From: an uncultured Clostridia bacterium
Lineage (GTDB): Bacteria; Bacillota; Clostridia; Christensenellales; Pumilibacteraceae
Assembly: GCA_947588325.1 (NCBI GenBank)
Contig: CANPYH010000073.1
Coordinates: forward strand, 1-6,911
Length of the DNA stretch: 6,911 nt
Direction of reading: 5' to 3'
Shown: positions 1 to 5,682 of the stretch, piece by piece
Numbering within the stretch: the stretch's first letter is position 1
Layout of the letters: each line of letters begins with the position of its first letter
The notes under the pieces: model-generated
The model's database searches: none
The model's input: only the letters and a program-made list of their open reading frames with translations
What the model was told of the DNA's origin: nothing
Made by a program: the position numbers and the translations under genes

Positions 1-46
1 ACAAGAAGAGTGATTAAAGACACAATTTAGTTTTCTACTCTCCATA

Positions 47-94
47 AAGGAAAGTCCTGTATGGCTCAGAAATGAGCATACGGGACTTTTCCTT
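47..94. terminator. Long imperfect hairpin, possible bidirectional terminator
   Basis: The arms 47-67 and 74-94 can pair over about 20 bp with a bulged G at 63 and a bulged T at 90, around a six-base loop (68-73). The outer part is A-rich on the left and T-rich on the right (GGACTTTTCCTT at the 3' side), as expected of a terminator that could work in both directions. It may end a gene lying left of the window. No coding gene is visible at 1-143, so this role cannot be tied to a transcript. Confidence 0.4.
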
Positions 95-143
95 ATATGT
101 TTTCTTGTATGTACGGAAAGCGTAGCAAAATATGTGCTAACAG

Positions 144-351
144 GACAATCCCCTCAGGCGCAACAAGTTGCGCCAGCCCCCCTTACTAAGGGGCGGCCAC
201 ATTCGCGCCCGACTTTTCGGGGGGGGGGATATGTTACTTAACTTGTTTCGTTACGAAAGGTGTTGTTTCTTGCTTCGAGTGTAACTGCCCCGTGTGGGCC
301 GCCCGAAGTCGAGGGGGGCTGTCTGCCGTCAGGCAGACTGAGGGGATTGTC
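144..351. repeat. MITE-like element with modular terminal inverted repeats
   Basis: GACAATCCCCTCAG at 144-157 is matched by its exact reverse complement at 338-351. Moving inward from each end there is a short hairpin of unrelated sequence (157-174; 321-338), then an AGCCCCCC block (175-182; complement 313-320), a short variable segment, and a GGGCGGCC block (191-198; complement GGCCGCCC at 297-304, aligned with one base of slack). The inverted ends thus span about 55 bp each and consist of fixed blocks separated by variable hairpins. The interior (199-296) contains CCCGACTTTTCGGG followed by a ten-G run (219-228), and TTTCGTTACGAAA. There is no open reading frame and no clear target-site duplication. 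It resembles a non-autonomous miniature element or a REP-like intergenic repeat. I do not recognise the family. Confidence 0.7.
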
Positions 352-570
352 ATATAGTAATGCCAATGCAAAAGCACCCTATGCGCGATAGAGTGCTTGA
401 TACATTTAATAAATCTTTTTACGCATGCCCATCACGAACCAATCCGAGAGCGGCGGAGAGTGCCGCTCAGACGTGCGAGAGAGGTTGTTATGCGAGGGAG
501 CTTACTAAAATAGGTAAGTGACCGAGCAATAACGTTCTCGGCTCGCGCGTATCAGCGGTGCTATGCGCCG
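352..570 (-). repeat. 3'-end repeat, left copy (3' UTR of the fumarase operon)
   Basis: Read on the minus strand, this stretch starts 17 nt after the fumarase beta stop codon and aligns along its length with 5683-5926 on the plus strand. Shared blocks include GCGCATAGCACCGC, TGATACG, TGCTCGGTCA, CTCCCTCGC, CTCCGCCGCTCTC, GGTTCGT, the terminator stem, and GGCATTACTATA next to the GACAATCCCCTCAG element. Visible pairings on the minus strand: CCGA (541-538) with TCGG (525-522); CTTAC (518-514) with GTAAG (505-501); and GAGCGGC with GCCGCTC (about 468-448). It could be a structured 3' UTR, an independent small RNA, or a mobile intergenic repeat. The sequence alone does not decide which. Confidence 0.7.
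370..398 (-). terminator. Intrinsic terminator of the fumarase operon
   Basis: On the minus strand AAGCACTCTAT (398-388) pairs with ATAGGGTGCTT (382-372) through 11 pairs including one T-G wobble, with the loop CGCGC and then a TTTT run at 373-370. The stem is identical to that of the terminator at 5880-5909 after tadA; only two loop bases differ. The distance from the fumarase beta stop is about 190 nt, so the transcript would carry the whole 3' repeat. Confidence 0.75.
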
Positions 571-586
571 CTCATTACGCCGCGCA

Positions 587-1105
587 TTATTGAAGGATAG
601 AAATCCCTCTACTATCAATCGCCACCAGGAGCGGCAGGTTTTTCACCGTCAGTTTGCGGATTGCCTCGCAGCCGAGGTCGGGGTAGGCGACTTCCTCGCA
701 GGCGGTAATGCAACTCTTGATAAGAGCGGCGGCGCCGCCGACGGCGATGAGGTAGACCGCCCCGTTCTTCTTCATACTCTCGACGACAGCCGCGCTGCGT
801 TTGCCCTTGCCGATCATGACTTTGAGCCCGAGGTCGAGCAGGGTGGGGGTATAGTCGTCCATACGCGCCGAAGTGGTAGGCCCGCACGAGCCTATTATCT
901 CCCCCGCGCGCGCAGGGGTCGGCCCCGCGTAGTAAATAGCCGCGCCCTCGATATTTATCGGCAATGCCTTACCCGCCGCATGTGCCTCCGTCATGCGCTT
1001 ATGCGCCGCGTCGCGAGCGGTATACACTATGCCCGAGAAGGAGACGGCGTCGCCCGCCTTGAGTTTGGTTACGTCGTAATTATTGTCTATTTCCGTCGTT
1101 TTCAT
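587..1105 (-). CDS. Fumarate hydratase class I, beta subunit (fumarate/tartrate dehydratase family)
   Basis: This is the beta half of a two-subunit [4Fe-4S] hydro-lyase (FumA C-terminal / TtdB-type domain), which with the alpha subunit interconverts fumarate and malate in the cytoplasm. The protein has 172 residues. Family motifs in order are GIVYTARDAAHKR (25-37), YYAGP (58-62), GSCGPTTSARMD (72-83), MIGKG (97-101) and DLGCEAI (143-149), so the domain is complete. The ATG at 1105 overlaps the alpha stop as ATGA, with a modest GGTGA about 8 nt upstream, which points to translational coupling. The open frame extends upstream to 1201, but that part lies inside the alpha gene and has no family similarity. 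A TtdB tartrate dehydratase is the main alternative. The two activities cannot be separated by eye, though fumarase is the commoner role in anaerobes. Confidence 0.93.
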   Translation of the reverse strand: MKTTEIDNNYDVTKLKAGDAVSFSGIVYTARDAAHKRMTEAHAAGKALPINIEGAAIYYAGPTPARAGEIIGSCGPTTSARMDDYTPTLLDLGLKVMIGKGKRSAAVVESMKKNGAVYLIAVGGAAALIKSCITACEEVAYPDLGCEAIRKLTVKNLPLLVAIDSRGISILQ

Positions 1106-1929
1106 CCGAATTTCACCGTTACGTGCCTTACGCTGTGGCATTGCACCGGCACCGCTACGGGCAGCATTCCTATGTGCGTCGGCGCTGTCTCCACCGCGCA
1201 TGCGAGCGCCGTGTGTTTACCGCCCAGACCTTGCGCGCCTATGCCCAGTCCGTTCACGGCCTCGAGTATATCCCGCTCAAGCTCGGCAACGTCGCTTTCC
1301 GTCGCCGCCCGTCCGCATTCGCGGAGCAGTGCCCGCTTGGAGAGCAATGCCGCCTTATCCATGGTACCGCCCACGCCCACGCCGAGGAATATCGGGGGAC
1401 AGGGGTTAGCGCCCGCTTCCCGCACTATCTCGGTTACTGCGGAGATTATGCCCTTCCGCCCCTTTGACGGAGTGAGCATGCGCACGCCGCCCATGTTCTC
1501 GCTCCCCGCGCCCTTGGCGAGGAAGGATACTTCCAGCCCGTCGCCCTCTTCGAGTTCGTACCAGATCACCGCGGGGGTGTTGTCGCCCGTATTGAGCCTG
1601 TTAAGCGGGTGTGCTATGGACTTACGCGCCTCGGCGTAACCCCGCCTGACCGCCTCTTGCAGCGACGCCTCGAGCGCCCCGTCAAACGTCGCGCTTTGGC
1701 CGAGCTTAACAAAGAGCATGGCAACGCCCGTGTCCTGACAGGGGTAACTGTCCGTTTGCTCGGCGATTTTGTCGTTCTCGATAATCTGACCGAGCGCCCA
1801 CTTCGCACGCTCGTTGGTCTCTTCGGCGTACGCCCTTTCGAGTAACGCGACCGCGCCGCCGTCCACTTTTTTGAGCGCGCCGTCGATCCCCGCCGCCAGC
1901 GTTCGGATAATATTCTCACACTTATACAT
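1102..1929 (-). CDS. Fumarate hydratase class I, alpha subunit
   Basis: This is the iron-sulfur catalytic half of a heterodimeric class I fumarase (FumA N-terminal / TtdA-type), cytoplasmic and, by family knowledge, oxygen-sensitive. The protein has 275 residues, a normal length. The three expected cluster cysteines are present: C64 in SYPCQDTG, C177 in ANPCPP and C264 in VQCHSVRH. Other family motifs are GDNTPA (115-120), KGAGSENMG (139-147) and GVGVGGTMDKA (183-193). The gene heads a two-gene leftward operon and overlaps the beta subunit by 4 nt. It is transcribed divergently from walJ. The ATG at 1929 lies six nt after a perfect TATAAT and has no Shine-Dalgarno sequence, so a leaderless or nearly leaderless mRNA is predicted. 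In the cell it probably serves an incomplete anaerobic TCA branch. L(+)-tartrate dehydratase is the alternative. Confidence 0.94.
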   Translation of the reverse strand: MYKCENIIRTLAAGIDGALKKVDGGAVALLERAYAEETNERAKWALGQIIENDKIAEQTDSYPCQDTGVAMLFVKLGQSATFDGALEASLQEAVRRGYAEARKSIAHPLNRLNTGDNTPAVIWYELEEGDGLEVSFLAKGAGSENMGGVRMLTPSKGRKGIISAVTEIVREAGANPCPPIFLGVGVGGTMDKAALLSKRALLRECGRAATESDVAELERDILEAVNGLGIGAQGLGGKHTALACAVETAPTHIGMLPVAVPVQCHSVRHVTVKFG

Positions 1930-1935
1930 ATCGCT

Positions 1936-1964
1936 ATTATATCACACGCATTTGACAAAGTCAA
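1936..1964 (-). promoter_or_regulatory. Sigma-A promoter of the fumarase operon
   Basis: On the minus strand TTGACT (1964-1959) and a perfect TATAAT (1941-1936) are separated by exactly 17 bp, with a TG dinucleotide one base before the -10 (extended -10). Six bases separate the -10 from the ATG at 1929, which would place transcription start at or next to the start codon. The -35 lies inside the spacer of the opposing walJ promoter. Confidence 0.85.
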
Positions 1965-1980
1965 CGCGCATTGGTATAAT
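1952..1980 (+). promoter_or_regulatory. Consensus sigma-A promoter of walJ
   Basis: A perfect TTGACA (1952-1957) and a perfect TATAAT (1975-1980) are separated by exactly 17 bp, with an extended -10 TG at 1972-1973. The walJ ATG starts at 1989, eight bases after the -10, leaving almost no room for a leader. The promoter interlocks with the opposing fumarase promoter: the two -35 boxes form the inverted repeat TTGAC-AAA-GTCAA (1952-1964). Confidence 0.88.
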
Positions 1981-1988
1981 AGAACCGT

Positions 1989-2747
1989 ATGGCGTTGAGG
2001 ATTTGCAGTATAGCGAGCGGCAGTAAGGGTAACTGCGTTTTCGTGGGGAGCGACAGAACCTCCCTCGTCGTGGATATGGGCGTATGCCTGACCCGCGTCA
2101 ATGCCGCGCTGTCCCTTCTCGGCGACGCGCGCGACATCTTTCTCACGCACACCCATTCCGACCACCTTCGCTACGTCCCTGACGGTATGGCAAAGCGGGG
2201 TATGACCCTGCACTATAACCGCATATTGCGCAACTCCCTCCGCGGTCGGGTAGGGGGGCTTTGCGACGAGTTCAGCGGCGACGTATTCCTCGGGGATATA
2301 ACCGTTTCGTCCTTCCCCGTCTCGCACGACGTACCCTGTTTCGGCTATTCCTTTTATAGCGAGGGGAGCAAGATTACGCTTATAACCGACCTCGGCGTTA
2401 TGCCCCGCGCCACCCTCGAAGCGATATCCGACTCGGACGCGGTGTTTATCGAGGCAAACTACGACGAAGCCATGCTCCGCGCGAACACCAAATACCCGCC
2501 CATGCTCAAAGAGCGTATCGCGGGCGCTCGCGGGCACCTGTCCAACTCCGATTGCGCCGAAAGCGTGGCGTATCTCGTCGGCAAGGGCGTTACAAAGATT
2601 ATGCTTGCCCACCTGTCCGAGGAGAATAACACGCCCGAGCTCGCACTCGCCACTGTCGAGAACGCGCTTTCGCGGTATAACCTCGCCCGTAAGGCGGACG
2701 TTATGGTGGCAGGGCAGCGCGAACTCTCCCAGCTTATCGAAGTGTAA
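1989..2747 (+). CDS. walJ: WalJ/YycJ-type metallo-beta-lactamase-fold hydrolase
   Basis: This is a 252-residue cytoplasmic metallo-beta-lactamase-fold protein of the YycJ family, described as a DNA exonuclease and linked in Firmicutes to the WalRK cell-wall regulon. The family start motif SIASGSKGN (7-15) fixes the N-terminus, so the ATG at 1989 must be right. Metal ligands are H54, H56, D58 and H59 in the THTHSDH motif, then H113, D134 and H208. Other family motifs are TDLG (133-136), GHLSN (182-186) and LAHLSEENNTPELA (206-219). No Shine-Dalgarno precedes the ATG, and the promoter -10 ends eight nt before it, so a leaderless mRNA is predicted. In Bacillus walJ is followed by htrC and rlmH. 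Here a CPBP gene and rlmH follow, while walR and walK are absent from the window. Confidence 0.93.
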   Translation: MALRICSIASGSKGNCVFVGSDRTSLVVDMGVCLTRVNAALSLLGDARDIFLTHTHSDHLRYVPDGMAKRGMTLHYNRILRNSLRGRVGGLCDEFSGDVFLGDITVSSFPVSHDVPCFGYSFYSEGSKITLITDLGVMPRATLEAISDSDAVFIEANYDEAMLRANTKYPPMLKERIAGARGHLSNSDCAESVAYLVGKGVTKIMLAHLSEENNTPELALATVENALSRYNLARKADVMVAGQRELSQLIEV

Positions 2748-2909
2748 CGCGTCGGAGCGCGACTTAAACGAAGAACAGTAATTAACCGCACAGACGCGGG
2801 ATAACGGCGGGATAACCCGACTTAATCGGTCCCGCCCGTCGGCCGCGAATAAACTACAATAACCGCTTGGCGAACTTCGGTTTCGTCTCGCTCGGTCGGA
2901 GAAGAACTC
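2748..2909. other. walJ-CPBP intergenic region with a GC-rich hairpin
   Basis: GGCGGG (2806-2811) pairs with CCCGCC (2831-2836), and inside it CCGA (2817-2820) pairs with TCGG (2826-2829). No T-run follows, so it is not a standard intrinsic terminator. An 11-bp tandem near-duplication (GCGGGATAAC twice, about 2796-2816) overlaps the left arm. A possible -10, TACAAT at 2855-2860, has no recognisable -35. The CPBP gene may be read from walJ transcription or from this weak site. Confidence 0.4.
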
Positions 2910-3893
2910 TTGAGAACATCTCCCATCAATAAATACACGGCAGTGGAGGGCGCCGCCTCATACGTTATTGCGGTGCTGTTCTACTTCATTTTCGCCCTTG
3001 TTTTCGGGTTTATTATGAATGTCGCGAAGGGCAGCGACGTCGGCGAAGCGTGGGTTAACTTCGCCTTTTCCGCCATAGTAGAGGTCTGCTTCGTCGTTGC
3101 GTGCATAATTCCCTGCAAGGTCTTTCACAGCCGCGCGACCTACGCGCCCAAAAAGACGACGGTGGGGAAGTGCCTCGTCGCCGTGCTTATCGGGGTATTG
3201 TGTTACGCCTGCTTTTCGGGGATCGGGCTTGCCTTCAACGAGGCGCTGTTTGCGGGCGGCTACCAACGCGACACGTCAACGTTCGGCGTGACTTCGCTGG
3301 TGCTTACCGCCGTCTCGGCCATTATATTCGCGCCCATCGGAGAGGAATTGCTCTTCCGCGGGGCGGTACTGTCCTCGCTGTCCGTTGTGGGTAAGAGCCG
3401 CGTTCGGGAGGGTAACCACTTCGTCGCGGTTATCGTCACCGCGCTCCTCTTCGCGTTTATGCACGTCAACCCATTGCAGACGGTGTATCAATTCCTGCTC
3501 GGCGTTGCGTTGGGATTTGCGGTGGTTAAGATGGGCAGCGTACTACCCGCGATTATCATACACGCCGTAAGCAATACTATCGGAATAGTATTTTGCGTCC
3601 CCGCTGTCGACGGGGCGGTCAGCCTCTGGCTCTCGCAGGTATTTGCCGCGGGGTGGTCGGCGGCGGTGTTCGTCGTCGTCTCGGTAGCGCTTGCGGCGGC
3701 GGGAGCTGTGGCTATATACTTCCTCTGCCGCGGTTGCGCCGAAAAGCGTCCGACGGGCGGGGAGATAATATGCGACCTGTCCGCCAAGGAGCGGGGCGGT
3801 ACGTCGTCGGCCTGGATAATGGTTGTGCCCGGGGCGCTTATCTGCCTCGCGCAATGGATAGTTACTTTCGTGACAAAGATGGGCGCGGTATGA
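2910..3893 (+). CDS. CPBP-family intramembrane metalloprotease homologue (CAAX/Abi, PF02517)
   Basis: This is a 327-residue polytopic membrane protein. The CPBP signature is complete: motif 1 EELLFRG (145-151, glutamate pair and R150), motif 2 FAFMH (181-185, H185) and motif 3 HAVSN (218-222, H218 and N222). By family knowledge such proteins are intramembrane proteases, bacteriocin self-immunity factors or membrane scaffolds. The substrate here is unknown. Hydrophobic stretches are visible at about 16-37, 50-68, 86-108, 127-142, 168-187, 192-206, 209-230, 248-273 and 300-320. A soluble loop (about 274-299) precedes the last segment, which extends beyond the core family domain. The start is TTG at 2910, eight nt after GGAG (2898-2901). 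The stop overlaps the rlmH start as ATGA. The gene occupies the slot held by an HtrA-type protease in the Bacillus wal locus. Confidence 0.88.
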   Translation: MRTSPINKYTAVEGAASYVIAVLFYFIFALVFGFIMNVAKGSDVGEAWVNFAFSAIVEVCFVVACIIPCKVFHSRATYAPKKTTVGKCLVAVLIGVLCYACFSGIGLAFNEALFAGGYQRDTSTFGVTSLVLTAVSAIIFAPIGEELLFRGAVLSSLSVVGKSRVREGNHFVAVIVTALLFAFMHVNPLQTVYQFLLGVALGFAVVKMGSVLPAIIIHAVSNTIGIVFCVPAVDGAVSLWLSQVFAAGWSAAVFVVVSVALAAAGAVAIYFLCRGCAEKRPTGGEIICDLSAKERGGTSSAWIMVVPGALICLAQWIVTFVTKMGAV

Positions 3894-4339
3894 AAAAGTT
3901 GGAACTGCTGTGCGTGGGCAAAATCAAGGAGGACTACCTCACCGCGGGCATAGCCGAGTATATCAAGCGGCTGGGCAAGTTCTGCGACGTGACGGTGACC
4001 GAGTTGCCCGATTGCAGGGACGACGGGCGGGCGGCGGCAACCGAGAGCGCGGCAATATTGAGCCGTATGGACGGGTTTAAGATACTCACCGACCTTCGCG
4101 GCAAAGTCGCAAGCAGCGAGGAGTTCGCCTCGCTCATAGACGGAGCATATCTGCATTCGCCCAAAGTGCAGGTAATAATCGGCGGAAGTCGCGGCGTTAC
4201 CGACGAAGTGCGGCGGGCGGCGGACGCCGTCGTCTCCTTCGGCAGAATGACCTTTCCGCACAAGCTCATGCGCCTCATAGTCGCCGAGCAGGTCTACCGC
4301 GCGTTTACCATCACGGGCGGTACGGCGTATCATAAGTAA
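3890..4339 (+). CDS. rlmH: 23S rRNA (pseudouridine-1915-N3)-methyltransferase RlmH
   Basis: RlmH is a small SPOUT methyltransferase that uses SAM to methylate pseudouridine 1915 in helix 69 of 23S rRNA, acting on assembled 70S ribosomes. The 149-residue product has normal length and closely follows the family: KLELLCVGKIKE at the N-terminus (3-14), the SAM-knot IIGGSRG (96-102), then FPHKLMRLIVAEQVYRA (122-138) and the C-terminal TAYHK (145-149). The usual GGPxG or GGAxG is GGSRG here, and the usual NPYH ending is TAYH; both look tolerable. The ATG at 3890 overlaps the CPBP stop (ATGA). The open frame extends upstream to 3593, but that part lies within the CPBP gene and has no family match. 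The pair is probably cotranscribed. Confidence 0.95.
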   Translation: MKKLELLCVGKIKEDYLTAGIAEYIKRLGKFCDVTVTELPDCRDDGRAAATESAAILSRMDGFKILTDLRGKVASSEEFASLIDGAYLHSPKVQVIIGGSRGVTDEVRRAADAVVSFGRMTFPHKLMRLIVAEQVYRAFTITGGTAYHK

Positions 4340-4402
4340 TGACGGCGACGCAAGTGTGTAATTTCCGCAAATATACATGCGCATTATTACGCGTCCGAAG
4401 CA

Positions 4403-4408
4403 TATAAT
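4403..4408 (+). promoter_or_regulatory. -10 box placed directly before the M14 peptidase start
   Basis: A perfect TATAAT ends six nt before the GTG at 4415, the same spacing as for the fumarase alpha gene and the last gene of the window. No hexamer at 4378-4387 resembles TTGACA and there is no extended -10 TG, so the promoter call rests on the -10 and its position. The rlmH-to-peptidase gap is 75 nt (4340-4414) and holds nothing else I can identify. Confidence 0.5.
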
Positions 4409-4414
4409 CGGTAT

Positions 4415-5248
4415 GTGTATATATACGACGATTTGAGACAGGACTGTTGCAGGCTTTGCCGCATGGGCGTGGACTGCGGGAGTATCGGGCGCACAATCAC
4501 GGGCGCGCACATACTCTGCTTTCATTTGGGCCCGACAGATGGCGCGCAAATGATTGTTCAGGGCGGAATGCACGCTCGGGAGTGGATAACGTCCTTGCTG
4601 GTAACTCGGCAAGCGTTCACGCTCCGACGCGAGAAGCTGCCCCTCGGCATATACTTTCTGCCCATGACAAACCCAGACGGTTGCACGCTTGCGCAGACGG
4701 GTGCGGACGTATTTCCCGAACACGCTCGGCGGCTTATAACTATAAACGGCGGGGAGGACTTCTCGCTCTGGAAGGCTAATCTCCGCGGCGTGGATATAAA
4801 TTGTAATTTCGACGCGAAATGGGGAAGCGGCAGGGGTAACCTGACAACGCCCGCACCCGCGTCATATATCGGGGAGCGGCCCGAGAGCGAGGCGGAAACG
4901 CAGGCTCTTGCGCGGCTTACCCGTCGCATACGTCCCGTTATGACGGTCAGTTACCACGCGCTCGGTCGGGAGATATACTACGAGTTCGGGCAGACGGGCG
5001 AGGCGCTTGCGCGCGACAGGGAGTTGGGCGAGATGGCGGCGGCTTACCTCGGCTACACGCTGGTGGACGGCGATCTCGGCAGTGCGGGCGGCTACAAGGA
5101 CTATTGCGTCGGGCTGGGCATATCCGCGCTTACCATAGAGATAGTGGGCGGGGACAGAACCCACCCGCTTTCCGAACCCGATTTAGCACAGGAGGAGAAA
5201 AATTTATGGCTGCCGATGATACTTGCGGAGGCGCTGAAAAGTTCATGA
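4415..5248 (+). CDS. M14-family zinc peptidase, gamma-D-glutamyl-diamino-acid endopeptidase-like
   Basis: The product is a 277-residue metallopeptidase. Zinc ligands are H53 and E56 in GGMHAREW (50-57) and H181 in SYHALG. The general-base glutamate is E242 in ALTIEIVGG (238-246). The substrate strand RGVDINCNF (124-132) carries Cys130 where carboxypeptidase A has Arg145, the residue that grips a free C-terminal carboxylate. With NFDAKWGSG (131-139) and YIGERPESEAET (151-162), this fits the M14 branch acting on gamma-D-Glu-diaminopimelate bonds of murein peptides better than a true carboxypeptidase. No signal peptide is visible, so it probably acts in the cytoplasm, for example on recycled muropeptides (inference). 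The start is GTG at 4415, supported by the family-like opening YIYDDLRQD. There is no Shine-Dalgarno, and a TATAAT lies six nt upstream. It overlaps tadA by 43 nt. Confidence 0.85.
   Translation: MYIYDDLRQDCCRLCRMGVDCGSIGRTITGAHILCFHLGPTDGAQMIVQGGMHAREWITSLLVTRQAFTLRREKLPLGIYFLPMTNPDGCTLAQTGADVFPEHARRLITINGGEDFSLWKANLRGVDINCNFDAKWGSGRGNLTTPAPASYIGERPESEAETQALARLTRRIRPVMTVSYHALGREIYYEFGQTGEALARDRELGEMAAAYLGYTLVDGDLGSAGGYKDYCVGLGISALTIEIVGGDRTHPLSEPDLAQEEKNLWLPMILAEALKSS
5190..5197 (+). promoter_or_regulatory. Shine-Dalgarno of tadA, inside the M14 peptidase gene
   Basis: AGGAGGAG at 5190-5197 lies 8 nt before the ATG at 5206 and is the strongest ribosome binding site in the window. It decides the tadA start in favour of 5206 over the in-frame ATG at 5245, which forms an ATGA overlap with the peptidase stop but has only a distant GGAGG (5227-5231). 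Confidence 0.75.
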
Positions 5249-5676
5249 AAGCGGCGCTTGCCGAAGCGAAGAAGGCGGAGGCGAAGAGCGAAGTGCCCGT
5301 CGGCGCAGTCGTCGTCGTTGGCGGCAAGATTATAGCGCGTGCGCACAACGTCCGTACGACCAAGTGTGACCCGACCGCTCACGCCGAGATAGTTGCGCTC
5401 CGTAAGGCGGGCAAAAAACTCGGGCATTGGAACCTCGAGGGCGCGGAATTGTACGTTACCAAGGAGCCTTGCGTCATGTGCGCCGGCGCCATAGTCCTTT
5501 CGCGTATCAAGCGCGTCCGCTTCGGCGCCTTCGATCGCCGTTTCGGTTGCGGCGGCACCGTTCTTAATCTCACCGACAACCCGACCTTCAATCACCGTGC
5601 CGAAACCGAAGGCGGTTTTATGGAGGAAGAGTGTGCGAAGATGTTGAGGGATTTTTTTAAAGAGAGAAGGAAGTGA
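5206..5676 (+). CDS. tadA: tRNA-specific adenosine deaminase TadA
   Basis: TadA deaminates A34 to inosine in the anticodon of tRNA-Arg(ACG) in the cytoplasm, allowing one tRNA to read CGU, CGC and CGA. The 156-residue product has normal length. The zinc deaminase signature is complete: H59 and catalytic E61 in TAHAE (57-61), and C89 and C92 in EPCVMCAG (87-94). Further family motifs are VPVGAVVV (30-37), IARAHN (43-48), FGAFD (106-110), FNHRAE (128-133) and EECAKMLRDFF (141-151). Lysine 86 precedes EPC where leucine is usual. The chosen ATG has a strong Shine-Dalgarno inside the preceding gene, giving a 43-nt overlap and probable coupling to the peptidase. The open frame continues upstream to 5104 without family similarity. 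Seven nt after the stop the 3'-end repeat begins. Confidence 0.96.
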   Translation: MAADDTCGGAEKFMKAALAEAKKAEAKSEVPVGAVVVVGGKIIARAHNVRTTKCDPTAHAEIVALRKAGKKLGHWNLEGAELYVTKEPCVMCAGAIVLSRIKRVRFGAFDRRFGCGGTVLNLTDNPTFNHRAETEGGFMEEECAKMLRDFFKERRK

Positions 5677-5682
5677 GGGGGA

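Noticed and set aside
1106..1201. Upstream extension of the fumarase beta subunit to 1201
   Set aside because: The added residues overlap the C-terminal part of the alpha subunit, including the C264 region, and do not resemble the family. The ATGA overlap at 1105-1102 gives the expected start.
563..1639. Long plus-strand open frame of 358 codons opposite the fumarase genes
   Set aside because: It is antisense to two genes with complete family motifs, and its translation is low-complexity, rich in Arg, Pro, Ser and Ala, with no recognisable domain. GC-rich codon use on the other strand explains it.
1614..2612. Minus-strand open frame of 332 codons across walJ and the divergent promoter
   Set aside because: It is a shadow of walJ and of the fumarase alpha gene in another frame, and would read straight through a consensus promoter.
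2806..2836. Intrinsic terminator after walJ
   Set aside because: The hairpin is strong but no T-run follows, so termination is not supported; it was kept only as a hairpin.
2748..2909. Riboswitch upstream of the CPBP gene
   Set aside because: Apart from one GC-rich hairpin I see no conserved aptamer sequence of a known class.
4413..4436. ATG at 4413 as start of the M14 gene
   Set aside because: It is in another frame and meets a stop after seven codons. The GTG two bases later opens the family frame.
3488..4723. Minus-strand open frame of 411 codons across CPBP, rlmH and the M14 gene
   Set aside because: It runs antisense across three clearly recognised genes and an intergenic gap and has no domain-like sequence.
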